From assembly GCA_037576215.1 (NCBI GenBank), contig JBANDB010000019.1:565501-629500 (forward strand): a stretch of DNA of 64,000 nucleotides. The letters run 5' to 3'. Below, in pieces: positions 48,601 through 61,400 of this stretch; position 1 is the stretch's first letter; every line of letters starts with the position of its first letter. Both the position numbers and the translations under genes were made by a program. The notes beneath the pieces were generated by a model. That model made no database searches. It worked only from the letters and a program-made list of their open reading frames with translations, and had not been told where the DNA came from. Origin of the DNA: Armillaria gallica. Taxonomy: Eukaryota; Basidiomycota; Agaricomycetes; Agaricales; Physalacriaceae.

Positions 48601-49426
48601 GGCTCAATGCCTAGATGCACTGGATTCTATTTGGTCCATCACAAGAAACAAGCAGGAGTTGTATGCATTCTAGGATGCTAACATGCAAGGTCAAGTGTGC
48701 ATGACACGTGCCACATCCTACATGGAATGTTTGGACCAGAAGATGGAGGGTGCAGTGAAGAAATACAATGCTGCATGGGTGGCATTGCTGGCCATCAGGG
48801 GAGCTGGACCATGGGAGGAGCAGCTGAAGGTTCTGACACAGGCAGACATCACAAGCATTGAGGGTGCAGTATTTAGCATCAATATGGAGGAGGGGTGGAG
48901 GAGCACACAAACAGGCACTACAGGAAGAAGGCCAAACCCCAGAGTGAGGGATTCAGAATGGTGTCCTGGCTTTGGACTATAGAGGGTGTGATTGAGGAAG
49001 GGGACACGCAGGTATGCAATTGTGAGTACTGTGGCCTTATAATCATAGAGTTTTGTTAAATGTTTTCGTGCAGCCATGAAAGTTGAGTGGCTCAAGAGCC
49101 ATGCACGAGTTTATTGATGGACTGAACAAGTCAACCTTGTCCGTGCATAAATAGATTGGTGTCTGATTTCACTTGAAGCTGGCACCAGATGGTGGGAAGT
49201 TTTAGGTGAGGAGTATATGAATGATGATGCATGTATGATGGAAGGCCACAGGGCATACACTGTGAGTCAAGCAGCTGTGTCACATGCCCTGGCAACGGCT
49301 TTCAGCTTGTTATGGGCCCAGGGCTGTAGCAGTGTGATATGCCCAGCAAACAATGCCACGGAAGCATTAGAGATGGAGGTGCAGGAGGAGGCGGTGATCA
49401 CTGATGTATCCATAGCCAGTACCTGA
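45681..49426 (+). pseudogene. KDZ (Kyakuja-Dileera-Zisupton) transposase with CxC2 cysteine cluster, decayed
   Basis: Order of recognisable parts: N-terminal acidic region (EGGTSSWEALYEDMDGWENV); intron 46,008-46,056; DAPMQEWVGSKDNPGYLDEY; CxC2 cluster (CPLC ... ILCQECGAGLLECTYC); intron 46,315-46,362; KNLRLHVQLGH, VNGIHKVAVDFCGC, FNWYPTTTCKPRV; frameshift near 46,620; intron 46,728-46,779; CPQPGWNLPEGWETTPE (about 46.9 kb); AGDLQIGERY; SYDIACQW with the catalytic-type Asp at 47,514; LTPGVVCTCGEGVEHTWDDI with Glu at 47,709; KEMGPGTRHNTIDD; and a C-terminal coil region (AAWVALLAIRGAGPWEEQLK, LTQADITSIEG) ending in TGA at 49,424. This order is the standard KDZ architecture. Stops at 46,120 (TGA) and elsewhere plus frameshifts inactivate it. 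Terminal repeats were not identified. Confidence 0.85.
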
Positions 49427-51675
49427 TTTTGTAGTTTTACCCGTTTAGGGTTTCTAGTACGTGGATGCAGTGAAATAAAATTTTTTTGGGTCATTTCAAT
49501 GATTTATGCACTGATGCTTTGAAATTATCCACACAGTTGTGGATATTACACTGTGCATTCTGTTTTGGGCCAGTCCTTGGCAGTGAATAGTGGCCCATTT
49601 GTATGGGTGGATATATACACAAAGTTAGGCAATAGCACTTGTGCTTATATCCAGGTCACTTAGGCTAGGACTGCAACTAAGGGTGCTCTGGGATGCTTTC
49701 ATATGCAACAGAGCCATGGATCGGAACGTGCATAGAATTGCAGCTATAACAGTGGGTCATTGGTGCCATACTTAAAGTCTGCCTGCATGTACATCTCCTG
49801 GTTGATACCAAGAGGAGGCTGGTACAATCCAGACCCATTTGGAGTCACCATGAGCCACTCTTTGTCAAGAAGTGTGCCAAGTTTCCTGTCGAAAGGCCCA
49901 ATAGCTGTCTCATTGAATCAAATTAAGTTGTAAATAAAATAAAAAAACAAACATACAATTTACAGTATCTCTTTTGTGTAGCAAACCAGTAGGGTTCTTG
50001 TTCAAATATTCATAGGTGAACTGATGCTCCATAGTTCTAGTAGATGAGTATATTGGTCATTCAAATGTCCCAAGATTCAAGCAATATCAAAGACTTACAA
50101 CAGGATAGAATCGAGCAACTGCCAAGGCAGAATAACAAATAGATCTGAGCAATGCAAGGGTATTCTAATACCATAACGGTTAGCACAAATGCCAAAATAT
50201 GAATATAATATTCAAAAAGAAGCACACTGATGAAATCATCTAGATGTGATAAAAATCAAGGCTGCACCAATGAAAGTGTCTAAGTGCTAAATACAAAATT
50301 GCACCGACAATAGCGTCTAGGTGCATATGGATGTAGTAACATACCAATGATGTCAAAGTTGACCTGAAGTTTGCATCAGTGATTATCACTATAAGTCATG
50401 TGAGAATGATAGAGCTCAAATTAAGTTGAAATAATTACGAGTATGATTAAAACTTTCCCTCCTAAGCAACAAGAGGCAAGTGATGTGTGAAACAAGAGCA
50501 CAAGAGTAAATGGACATGGCATGAAGTCACTGTGAATGCCAAGTTTGTAGTTGCCTTTTTTGGATTTTGATCTTGTCTCCTTACCACCATGGGTTAGATC
50601 TTGCATCACCCAATATCTCATGTGAGCTAGACCTTGCATAGACAATACCATCAGCTGGCTTTATCTTTGATCCTGGGATATCATGGACTACCTTGACATG
50701 GCCACCTCGCTCCTCTCTTTCAATTGCTCCTCACCATCTATGTGTTACTCTTCTGTTGAAAGCAAGTCTCAAGTTGAGCAAGAGTACTTCGACGCTCGCA
50801 ACCTCATCCTTGATGCTCACTGTGGATACAGTGAATACTCCAGCAAATAATTCTGTGTTCTCGTCGATGCCTATAGTACAGGCAGCAACTACTGTGCTTA
50901 TGGAACTTGCTGCATTTGCTATTGACAACACGAAGGATGAGAAAGATGAAAACAAAGATTTTGGTGATCATGCACCAGATGGAGGTGATAATGTTATGGA
51001 CGAGGTTGGTCAGCTTTAGCCTCCATCGCATAGCTGCTGACTGAAGCAGTGTATAGTAAAGTGCATGATTTCGGATTGACTGTGTCATTTTCTTGAACCT
51101 CAACTCCTTGCTTTGTGTGAGAATGCTCTTTTTATATTACTGTAGCTGCCATTAACTCATATAACATAAAATCAGAATCTAATGTTCAAGAAAGAGTAAA
51201 CAATATATTTATCATTGTGGCTGGGCTCGATGAACTCTGCAGCCATGACTTTCGGTGCCCTGCCACACCCCAACATCATAGCAGAAGTTGTTCTGGAGAT
51301 TTGTGCTATAGTCATTCTCTAAGACACAGTTCTCCTAACCCCAGTCATCCGTCTCAACCATCTGAATATGCAAGCAATCCCATTGAACTTCATCATCCAC
51401 TGGTGGTTGTTTCAGGTCCTCCGCCCATTTGACCATCCCCTTCCTATCCCCTTCTATGATCCTACTCATAGTACACCTTATACAGTGATTGTGCCTTCCT
51501 ATTTCAAGACCACATTTCTAATTGCCTTCACTACCATACACCCATGTATCAATGGCTGCAGCACTGCCCAGTCGAAGTGGTAAGTTCTTGTTTAGTGTTT
51601 CAGAATATCTTTGTTCACTGTTGGTTTAGGTTCACTATTGTCGTCTTCCGATAAAAGACATGAGCCTGGAATTGT
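49427..51675. other. About 2.2 kb without a recognised gene
   Basis: Low-complexity AT-rich DNA at 49.9-50.4 kb. Weak frames at 50,684-51,019 (+; acidic tail NTKDEKDENKDFGDH) and 51,217-51,583 (+; Ser/Pro/His-rich). The latter may be upstream exons of the His/Pro-rich ORF that follows. Confidence 0.35.
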
Positions 51676-52215
51676 GTGTATGTTCCTGCTCCACCTGTTC
51701 ACGAACCACCTATACAAAGACCTGGCAATGTAATTCATGATGAAAGTCATGCAAGGACATGCCAACTTGTATTGTGCACTCTCTACCTTGTCCTTCAAGT
51801 CATGTTCACCCATGCATCTTATGCTCCATCTCATACTGGCACTCACATTCATACACCCTTTGAAGACAACTATGATGATGGACATAGGTATCTTCCTCCC
51901 GAACCTTGGCATATACACAGACCAGGAGCGCATGGTCATGAACTCCATGAAGTTCCTCATGGTGCACCTCCCCCTCATGAGTGGCTGATTGTGCTACATG
52001 AAAGCTTTCATGGAACCACTATTGTTCCTCTTCAAGTCCCTTGTAGGTCACTTAGTCTTCCTCACAGAAGCAAGTTGACTGGAATCACCATCACAGGCTG
52101 GAAATGGCAACCCTCGCTTGAACTGATGCTGTTTTACTCAATGCTGAAGCTGGTCCCAAAATTTGTCAACAATCGATGTGCTATTTGTCTGCAAACCTTG
52201 GCTCTGCGAAGTTGA
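51676..52215 (+). CDS. His/Pro-rich hypothetical ORF (about 180 codons)
   Basis: The longest plus-strand frame outside copia in the right half. It is rich in Pro, His, Tyr and Glu (PPVHEPPIQRPGNVIHDES, YLPPEPWHIHRPGAHGHEL, VPHGAPPPHEW), with a C-terminal half containing KLTGITITGWKW. There is no ATG at its 5' end, so it is probably an internal exon. Disordered, low-complexity composition. It may belong with the DUF6698-like gene just downstream. Confidence 0.35.
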   Translation: MYVPAPPVHEPPIQRPGNVIHDESHARTCQLVLCTLYLVLQVMFTHASYAPSHTGTHIHTPFEDNYDDGHRYLPPEPWHIHRPGAHGHELHEVPHGAPPPHEWLIVLHESFHGTTIVPLQVPCRSLSLPHRSKLTGITITGWKWQPSLELMLFYSMLKLVPKFVNNRCAICLQTLALRS

Positions 52216-52417
52216 AGAGTCCTCTTCTCAGGCAAGCAATACTTGAAACACCTACATTCAGGTTTCCCTATCGCCGATGTCAATGTCTAAGTTGATACCT
52301 ATGAAGTTCCAGGGTTGTATTAATGGTGACTGATATAGAAGCATGTTATTTGGCACCCTCACTTTAAAAATTCACCACAATTTTCCTCTACCTACTCTGT
52401 CTCTTTCTACAGTCATC

Positions 52418-54326
52418 ATGGACATCACCTCACTATCTAACACACTTGAAAGAATGTCTATGGAAGACATTGTCATGGTATGTCTGTTTTCAGTAACCTT
52501 AGCCTGGCTTCTGGCTCATGTAGACATTTAAGGCTCTGAAAGATGCCCAGCTTAAAAACCAGGCCCTTCAAGAGGAAAATCATAGATTCCTCACTGCTCC
52601 TTCTGTTCCCAAACCCACTGGATCTCTTGTCTTATTGCCTGACAACTCTGCTGCTGCTGACACTGGCAGTTCACCTGATGACTCAGCATCAAACACCAAA
52701 ACACTCTCTCTTTTTGAGAGTAAGGAGAGCTGAAAGCAGCTGGAATATTGTGCCATGAAGATGGTTGTCTTTGTGCATGTCTGGTTCAAGAGAAAAGTTT
52801 TATTTGGTATCAGGTTGGAGTCAGCTCATCGTGAACTCAATGCCGCCACCCTCACTAATTCTCTCAATACTGGTGTGGAGAGGCCATCACCGGAGCAAAT
52901 AATGATGCTACAGTTGGTCTTGAAGCTCTATGAATTTCTCCCTAAAGTGTTTTACCCACTTGCCAGTGTGATGGTCACAGGTGAGTATCACGAAGTTTTC
53001 AGAATTGTACGTTCATGGTATTTTTATTCCAATTGATGGTACTCATTGTTCTGTGACACAGATGAAGCATGTTGGAGGACTCTGATGTTCAAACTTCCTC
53101 AACTGATTCAGGAATCTTGCTGCTGAGATTTTCGAGGGTGTTGTTCCTCCTGGGCATCTTAAACAGGGCATTGACTGCCATGAGGAACCGCTCTGTCAGC
53201 ACCTTTTGGGCTTCAAGTCAGCAGGGGTTTATAACAGATATCCCCCTTGCATGTTTGCTGATGGTTTTGTAATGGGAGTGACAGTGTTCAGGACTATCTA
53301 TGGAGTCAAGGTTTGTCTTGCACATCTATCTTTGAAATACCAAGAATCTGACAACCATTGTAGATTCTTACATGTCTGTTATGGGGCGGCACAGCTCTTG
53401 ATGATCAGTAGATTGTAACCAAAGGCACAAATGCAGATTTATAGCATATGACTGAGGTGACTCCTGTGGCAATCACCTTTGCTGCAATAGTGGTAAGTGC
53501 TCATGATAAGTCTTTATCCTCTTGTCATTGAATAATGTATTCTGGACATGTTATCTTCTAATGGAGGACCCTGAGACTGTTGAGAAAGAAATCTGGCATC
53601 AATTATATGGCCAATTTCGAGTACTACATTGAACGAATCCAGGACCAGCTGAAGAAAGGCACCAAGTCAATGCAAGATACCATCAAATTCTATGATGACC
53701 ATGTCTTTCCTATGACACAAGATCATTGATCTACAGTTCCTACCACTGTCCCCTTGTCACTCAATGAGGAGGAGGAAAACTTCTGGCACAAGCTCGAGGC
53801 ACTTGATAAAGAGCCTGACTTAGATTCTGAGGGAGTCAGCCCAACCCCTCTGACACCTGCTGTATCAGTGGATACACCTTCAGCTGTCTCCAGTCAAGTC
53901 GAACCTCCCATGATTCTGGTACCAGTCATGAACAATGCATATTTGTGTGCAGCAGATGCCAACGACAAGGTCTGATCAAAGGCCAAAGCCACCAAAGGCA
54001 AAAAAAGTAGTAAAGCAGCTCCAACAGCAACCAGGGTGACATGCAGCCAAGGAGGACAGAATCATGATGAGGCGCAAGCTGCAGCTGAAGCTCCCATCCC
54101 ACAGGTCATGTGAAAGATGAAAGGGTGAAACAGCCAGCAAGAGCCCTCCAATGGTCACGGATCATCAAAGTCTCCTGCAAGTATTGTAGCCAGGGCGGCA
54201 ATCTCCACGGTGGCACCAGCAGCTACATCTCACATAGCATTGGACCAGGAAACATCTACTGACATTAACATAGAGGAAGGTGATGATGATGATGATGATG
54301 ACAAGGAGGAGGATGAGGATGAGTAG
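52418..54326 (+). pseudogene. DUF6698-like coiled-coil protein gene, decayed
   Basis: ATG at 52,418 (MDITSLSNTLERMSMEDIVM). A 46-bp intron (52,478-52,523) joins this to TFKALKDAQLKNQALQEENH, a short coiled coil. Then PEQIMMLQLVLKLYEFLP, a segment LLGFKSAGVYNRYPPCMFAD, VTVFRTIYGVK, EVTPVAITFAAIVV, NYMANFEYYIERIQ and DDHVFP follow. A Ser/Pro/Lys-rich tail ends in an Asp/Glu run (EEGDDDDDDDKEEDEDE). The order matches an agaricomycete-restricted family with N-terminal coil and C-terminal 'W.I..VTPGAIAFAA..V' domain, which I associate with DUF6698; the name is tentative. Stops occur near 53,120 and 53,270. Function unknown. Confidence 0.4.
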
Positions 54327-57199
54327 GTGGTTGAATTGGAGTTGTTGTAGTTGCAGCCTTCTGTAGTACTGCACTTTTTTTGATAGTATTATTTTAAATT
54401 CAATGCAGCTTTTTTACAACATTCAAAGAAGATTAAATTGAAAAAACCCAGATGTAATAGAGAAATGGGAATTTCTTCTGACTAGTTGGTATTTGTTGCA
54501 GACGTATGAAAATGACCCCATACCTTATATCTGTTATGTACTATATAGTGTAATAGTTAATGTGTTTGTTAATGTAATGTTTGTTTATTATTATTTATTC
54601 TTCATCTTGTAGTCTTGCATTCAATCCCTGGTGGAGTCACTAATTTGTACTAACCTAAAGTCATTGCTTAGCATGAGGTGTTGGGTGATCTAAAATCGCC
54701 ACTAACCAATCAAATTAATATTTTTCAGTGTTTTCAATATTTTTACAGGTTTTTTTTAGTGGCACATTATGTACTTATAATGGACTAAATAAGAAGGTTT
54801 ATTAGACTGCATGCAACCTTATAAGGGTGCCAGGATATTGATAAGGCCTTTTTAGACCTCCTTAAAAGCAGCATAACAAGTGGGCTTATTATGGTTGATA
54901 GGGACCCTTATTAGGGATCAATTTAGGAACCAAATTATTTATCTTATCGTAATTAACTTTCATAGCATAAGGCCTAATTAGCAGATTGTGACCATAACAG
55001 CCAAATATGGCATTATTAAGCCTTAAATTCCCTAAATAGGCAAATACAAAATATCAGACATTGTGGACATCAACATCTCATTTCCTTGCTTAACTTCTTT
55101 TTCCAATTACATTGGTGGCACCCTACAAAATTCACTTTGTTTCTAATAGTGACATCAACCAATGCTACAAGATAATCAAGGAATTCTGGCTCCACCTTTA
55201 AAGACCTTTGAAGCAGTATGCTTTGCTCAGCCACATGTGGATAGTTGTTAACTTTTTCAGGGAGGTGTTGTGCTAAGCACATCTGTATGTGTTGCATGCT
55301 AGCTTGAAGAGCCCAAAATAACCCCTTCTGCTAGTAATATATCCTCATAGAATACACAATTCTCTCAATATTATTTCAATTTATTAATGGACTTTTTTTC
55401 TGCTTCACAGTATATAAGATGTATAGAATACTGAATATCATCATTGTTCTCATTTCTTCAATGGCTGCTTATAGAAAGTGAGGCACTCAAAATGCTATTC
55501 CCAGTTCTTCTAATCCTGACCTCCCTGTTCAGCCTCCTCATCATACTCGAAGCTCACATACAGAATCTCATGTTGATTCAGCATCCTCATTGAGTGCTAT
55601 AGACATGCTGCTGCTCACTCACAATGGAGTTCCATCTAGCTCGACTAGTGAACCTCTGCAGGCACACTCCAATACTCCCTTGCAGACAAGGTCTAATTCA
55701 GTACTGGAACCTGTATCTTGAGCACCTGGGCAACAAGCAGCAGTGGCACTTCCTGCTGGCATGCAAACAACATTTCATGTTTAAGGTAAATCTGTATTTA
55801 ATATGTCCCCCTTATCATTCTAATATGTGAAATCAGGATATAACCATCATGTGCCTACCCCTGCTGCTCTCAATGCTCCTTCTGTTCCAATGACATCACA
55901 GAACCCAGTACCCCTCTGCTCTGCTGAACAATTTGCCACCCACTAATCTCTTGACCATTGTTCCAAGGAGCTGACTGAAGCTCCAGCTCCATGATAATGA
56001 ACTCATAGACTCCTGCAGGCAGAAAACACAAGACCTGTAACAGCTAGTGTAGTCCAACACAGAATCTGAAGGCCAGTTTTAGCAAGTCTAGTCTTGCACT
56101 CCATGTGGTGACTATAGCTTCCTAGTGGTGTAGCAAAGTATTGCTATGCTTTGTTATGATTCTCTGAAGGCTGTTCAGAGGCTCAACATATGTACATGAA
56201 CTTTCCTAGAAGGGAAGGAATGCATAAATATAGATGTATACTGAGCAGTAGCGACTTAGATGCAGTGCAAACTATGTGGTGTTGGAATCCTGGCTATGGT
56301 TCCAGTGGAATATATTTTCCTATACTTGTGTACTTTCTAAGAAATGCAGAGATGGAGCTGGCTTAATTAAAGAAACTCGATTTAGTATTGTTCCTAATAG
56401 AAACAGTAGGCTGTTGATGTTAGAGACTAAAAGTTCAGAACCCTAGCTAGGGATTACCCTTTTGAAGTCTTCAGGTATGCGAATTTATGATAAGAGAATG
56501 ACCAACAAGATAGTCTTTATATGATATCCTTGCTTGGTTTTTAGACAAGAGAACATGAATTAAGTTATCAAACACTTGGTAAGTAACAAGTTAGAAAGCT
56601 CATTAAGTGTTATATCTCTTAAGTATGCAGAGATAATAACTTTAATTCATGTTTATTGGGTAGTATGCATGGTGTATGTATTCTCTAGAGGGGTTGTTGT
56701 TTTCTATCTATGGTCTATTATCTTTTATACTACAGAATTGTACTTGCTAAGTAAGTGAACTTTTACCTTGGCTTGATAATCACAGTACATAATTTGTGAG
56801 TGTAGCAAACTATTTGTAACCATAGTTCATGATACTACATGCTACTCTACTGTGCATACTTATTAAAAGTTTGTGTAGCCTAATAAAGGTTCAGAAAGTT
56901 TACTAATCTACTTACTACTTACTCATCCATAGTTAATGGCTCACTAATCCCTGCTATATTTCTAAGCCATAGAGGCATATCCATATGGTTCCTTGAGAAT
57001 CCATAGCTATGCATAGCCTACACATAGTTAAACCATGTGACCATATGGCTCTGTCCACATGCAAAGGCCTAGAATAATGACATGTGTTTAATTTACTGTG
57101 GAAGGATTGTCCATTAATGTGCCTTTAGGTGCAATGACTTATAGATATTGAAGTGAAATTTCACATAGAGTGGGAAATTTAATATAATTCAACTTGTGC
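54327..57199. other. About 2.9 kb, AT-rich, no supported gene
   Basis: A + frame from ATG at about 55,461 (MAAYRK, stop, then SSSNPDLPVQPPHHTRSSH and SASSLSAIDMLLLTHNG) could be the start of a lost gene. The rest consists of short frames in AT-rich DNA. Confidence 0.35.
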
Positions 57200-57305
57200 T
57201 AGACTTGTAATGTTAGATTTACTGAAAGTCCATGCAAGAGAGATATGCAATAAATTGTAGGTTGTTTCCATGATTTCAGAGCACACAGAGCCTGGAGGCT
57301 CATCA
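57200..57305 (-). repeat. Diverged terminal fragment of the large transposon family
   Basis: The complement of 57,205-57,305 aligns with 7,587-7,690 (TGATGAGCCTCCAGGCTCTG, then CTTTCAGTAAA against CTTTCAGCAAA). It ends in the same terminal decamer (57,296-57,305). Farther left the match fades. It is a third, older copy directly upstream of the hAT gene. Confidence 0.55.
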
Positions 57306-59404
57306 ATGGCATGCTCACTTTGAGGATGCCTGAGAAAGCTCTGATGATGATTTTCCAGACCTACTATCTTCACCATTAATGTTACCCTCTCAGCATGTAC
57401 ATAGTGAACCTGAAACACCTTGACAAGCACTAGATTCTCATGGGGCACCTCAGACACCATATACTCCTGCCTCTCACCATGCTTATCTAGCTGCATGTCA
57501 ATTATCTAAGACTCCAGGAACACCCCAACAGCTTGCTCATGCTGCAGTCAGTCAGCAGAATAGAGGTCACCATGCAGCTCGTGACATCTGGTCCTTCTTT
57601 TTGAAGATAGGAGGCTGCCATCACTGCATGGTTTGCATGTACATACATAAAACTATTACATTGTTCATAAGTTAATTCTTTTTCTATAGTGCTGGAGACT
57701 TTGAAGATGCCAATAATGAACCAAAAAAAGCTGACTTTAGCTTCAAAACCAGCACTGATGTCTTATGGCACCACTTGCTTGACTACCATGTCACTATGTG
57801 GTTAACAAAGTGCAAGCATATAGGTATCAAGATTCATACAAAACAGAAAGTGTATAAGGATGCTATCAGCAAGTTCCAAATCAATCGAGGCAAGGAGCCA
57901 CTGTCATCAAATGGTCCTGACTGCTGTCCATTTTCAAAACAGGTGTTTATTGATGTGTTGATAAGATGAATTGTTGCTGATGATCAAGTTCATGGTATTT
58001 CTTCTTCATTTTGTTTTTCTAATTGCTGATAAATCTTCAGTCAATTAATGTCATTGAGAACCCACATCTTCGTGCCATATTCAAAATGCTATGTGAAAGC
58101 CTTTGAGACTCTGACATATCTCATCAATTTTCTCTGCAAGCCTGCATCCTTCAAATGTGGGATGAATATCTAGATCATTTGACAACTAAGCTAAAGGTGA
58201 ACAATCTACTTATTCTCGTTTGCTGTTACCATTTAAACTCACTTCAAATATGTCTTAGTCATCCATGGGCTAGATTTCATTACAATGAACCTTTGGACAG
58301 ATCTAAACATGTGCCCATTCATGGCAGTTACCTGCCACTGGATTGAAAAAAAGATTATCAATGGTGAAGCTACACTACATCTACACTCAGATCTAATTGG
58401 CTTCTATCACGTTCCTGGGCATCATACAGGGGAACATTTAGCTGAAGTATTTATTTACCTTCTAGACTGCCTTCAAATCACATCCATGCCTGGTTGGATT
58501 ACCTGTGATAACACAACAAATAATGATACCTTGATGGAGCATTTGGTGCCATTGTTGTCAAGTCAGTATCTAGATATGCCCTTTGAGCAGGTGAATAATT
58601 GGATTCAGTGGGTGTTTCTATTCTATACCATTGCATGAAGATGTTTCTGAATGAGCTTTGCCAGGTGTTTTCCACACATTGTGAATCTTGTATGTCATGA
58701 CATTGAGCAAGTGATTGATCAAATACATTACAATGGTTCCAGCAATCAGGGTGCTTTTGCTAATATTACTCGAGATTCTATTTCCACCCTGTGCACACTG
58801 GTCAAATCAGTAAGTCAGCAGATATTCTTTAGTGGAAAAAGGTTTAAAGTATGCTACACTTAGATTTGCTCATCATCACTTCGCCATGAAGCTTTTCCTG
58901 AAAGAGTTGCCCAAGCACAATTGGATTCTCTTCAGTTGCTTCATGACATCAATGTTCAGTGGTTTTCTACAGACATCATGATTGAGCAAGCCCTTCTTTT
59001 GTGCCAAGTGCCATGCTTCTTCATATTGTTCTTTTTTCATTACTGAATGACATATTATAACAGCTGATTCAGTCACTTCTTCAACTTCAAGAGCAATGCA
59101 AGCTTCAAAGATACCAGCTGAGTGATGATGAGTGGACAGTTCTATGTCTTTTTCATGAAGTATTACATGTGAGATCTATTTTGTTTGCCTGCATGTTGAC
59201 ATTGCTAACACATAATTACAAAGATTCCTCACACCTTCCAATAAAGGCTATCAGCTGAGAAAACACATACACTTTGTGATGCTCTTCCTGCCTTCTCTGC
59301 ATTAATATCTCGATGATGTTCACTTCAAAATGAGATATCCAAAATGAAAGAGATCATTCAGGCAGGTCTCAACAAGCTGGAGAACTATTTCAATAGAGTT
59401 ATGC

Positions 59405-61096
59405 TGATGAGCCTAGACTTCCATGGCCATGGCAACACCAACTCAGAATAAGATTGGGTAATTAACATAGTAGCACAGCAATCAAGGTGATTGTATGTGC
59501 GAGTGGGTTTGGGGCACCTCCATGCAGTAAATCAATTCCTCTATACACAAGTGTACACTGCAACTTTAAGTCTGTGAAGTAGTACTGCTTGGTAGTTGAG
59601 TACTAGATGCTATAGCTTTAAGCCAGTAGGGATCTCTTGAAAGGAGAGGGAATGGAAGCAGGTATGATATGAATATCATGAATCTGTATGCAAATATGCG
59701 AGATAAGACTAGAAAATGTCACTAGACAGTAATCTGAGTAGGGTGAATGATGGGAGATAGACTAAATGGTCAGCAATAGTCTATGAGTGAGTGAGGTGAT
59801 GATAAAACAGAGTGAAGACTGTGTGTGGCCAGAGAAAATGTGGAACAAGGTGCTGAGGGTGGAATGGCAAGAGAAAACATGGAACTATGAAAACTGGTGG
59901 TGATACTGGTCCTATACAATATGATGGTGCTAAGTTGATGTCAAAACTGATCTGATACTGAAATGATCCTATCCTATGTCAAACTAACCTTCAAGTCCAC
60001 TCAAAAGACTGATACTATACAAAAACATGCTGAAACTGATCCTAAGTCTGCTCTGAGACTACCCAAGTGGGAAACAATAATGATGGCAAAAGAGAAACTG
60101 TAAAAACTCCAATGGTGTGAAAGTGAAATGATGACAGCCTATAAAAGATAACAGGGACAAGGTATGGCACAGCGATCATATATTGGCACAATATGAGTGT
60201 GTACCAATAATGTTAAGAGCAAAGAGTGAGTAGCAAAGGACTCTTCACAGTTAAGAATTGTGAAATAACTCTAGTGAGTTTAAGAGTTGACGTGCAATCA
60301 AGAATATGCTGGGATAAATGGTATATTGCTGTAGAATGGTGAATAGACATGGTTTACTGGTGATAGACTAGAGTGTGACAATAATTGATGTAAACTGGGG
60401 TCAACTAGAGATAAACTAAAGATGAACTACATTTTTCAGCTAGTTTTTATACTACAAGTACAAATTTATAAATAGAGTAAATATGTAAGACTTAATAAGG
60501 CTGTAAGGTCTTGGCTTTGTAAAAATTGTAGGAAACATATGGTCCTTTGTCTTCTAAAGTAACAGCAACTTGTCAACATTGCCTCATATAGATGAGAACT
60601 GTATGGTTTTGCTGAGTGATGAGTGGATCATTAGATGCTGTTTAGCTGTGGATTTCTAGGCAATAGTCATCATGCTGAGGAGTATGCATGGGGTAATGTT
60701 TTCTTAAGGCCTTGGCAAAGTAACAGCCTTAGTAAACACAGTCTGTAGTTACCATAGCTGCAATTTTTATAGCTGGGAGGGTACTCGCATCAATCATGTC
60801 ATTATCATTAAGTAATCAATGAGCATGTCAACTGGGTGCTTCTGAGTGATGCATCAATTCTGTATTGGGGTAATTGTTGATCAAAGGTGCCTTTCCATGA
60901 TGAGATACAGCAATTATAATGTATGGCTAGATGAGATGGATAACAAAGTCCACGAGGAGTGGTTGCTGTAGGATGAAAGTGGTCTTGGTGTGTGTGTGCA
61001 ATCATTAGTTTGCTGAAAGGCTGTTGAAGGGACCATAGCATTAATTAGCAAGTAAAATCTATGAATTCTGAGTGTACAGAGCCTGGAGGCTCATCA
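59405..61096 (-). mobile_element. Internally deleted, non-autonomous derivative of the large transposon (1,692 bp)
   Basis: On the minus strand it starts with TGATGAGCCTCCAGGCTC and ends with AGGCTCATCA. Its first about 380 bp match 7,587-7,943 and the remaining about 1.3 kb match 17,833-19,129. The join is at TTTGCC (plus-strand GGCAAA, 60,714-60,719), which is present at both deletion endpoints of the long copy. It has no coding capacity. It is inserted between NYFNRVM and the AAYIFSM exon of the hAT transposase gene. The target duplication could not be read unambiguously. Confidence 0.8.
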
Positions 61097-61141
61097 ACAC
61101 ACATTGCTGCTTATATTTTTTCCATGAGTAAGTCGCTTCCA

Positions 61142-61400
61142 CTGCATGGAGAATCCAATATTTTAGCTTAAAATATTGAATTCTATAACTATTTATTTTT
61201 TCAATATGTTGCTCTGAAATATTAAGATAATATTTTCAATATATTTGTGATATTTGAGAAATTTTCAATATTTTTTCAATAAACAAGAATATTGAAATAA
61301 TATTCAAAATAATCTTTCAATATTCCAGCTTAGATGTTGGAAAAAATAAATAATTATAGAATTCAATATTTTAAGTCAAGATATTGAATTTTCCATGCAG
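61142..61400. mobile_element. MITE-like foldback element, 259 bp
   Basis: CTGCATGGAGAATCCAATAT at the left is matched in reverse complement at the right end (CTGCATGGAAAATTCAATAT on the other strand). The inverted arms extend about 60 bp, including AAAATATTGAATTCTATAA. The interior is AT-rich with many AATATT motifs. It sits inside a predicted hAT intron (GTAAGT near 61,128 to CTCTAG at about 61,439). Target duplication not clear. Confidence 0.7.

Noticed and set aside
56160..56950. AT-rich, relatively CpG-containing stretch resembling an LTR
   Set aside because: No paired TG...CA ends or direct repeats could be shown.
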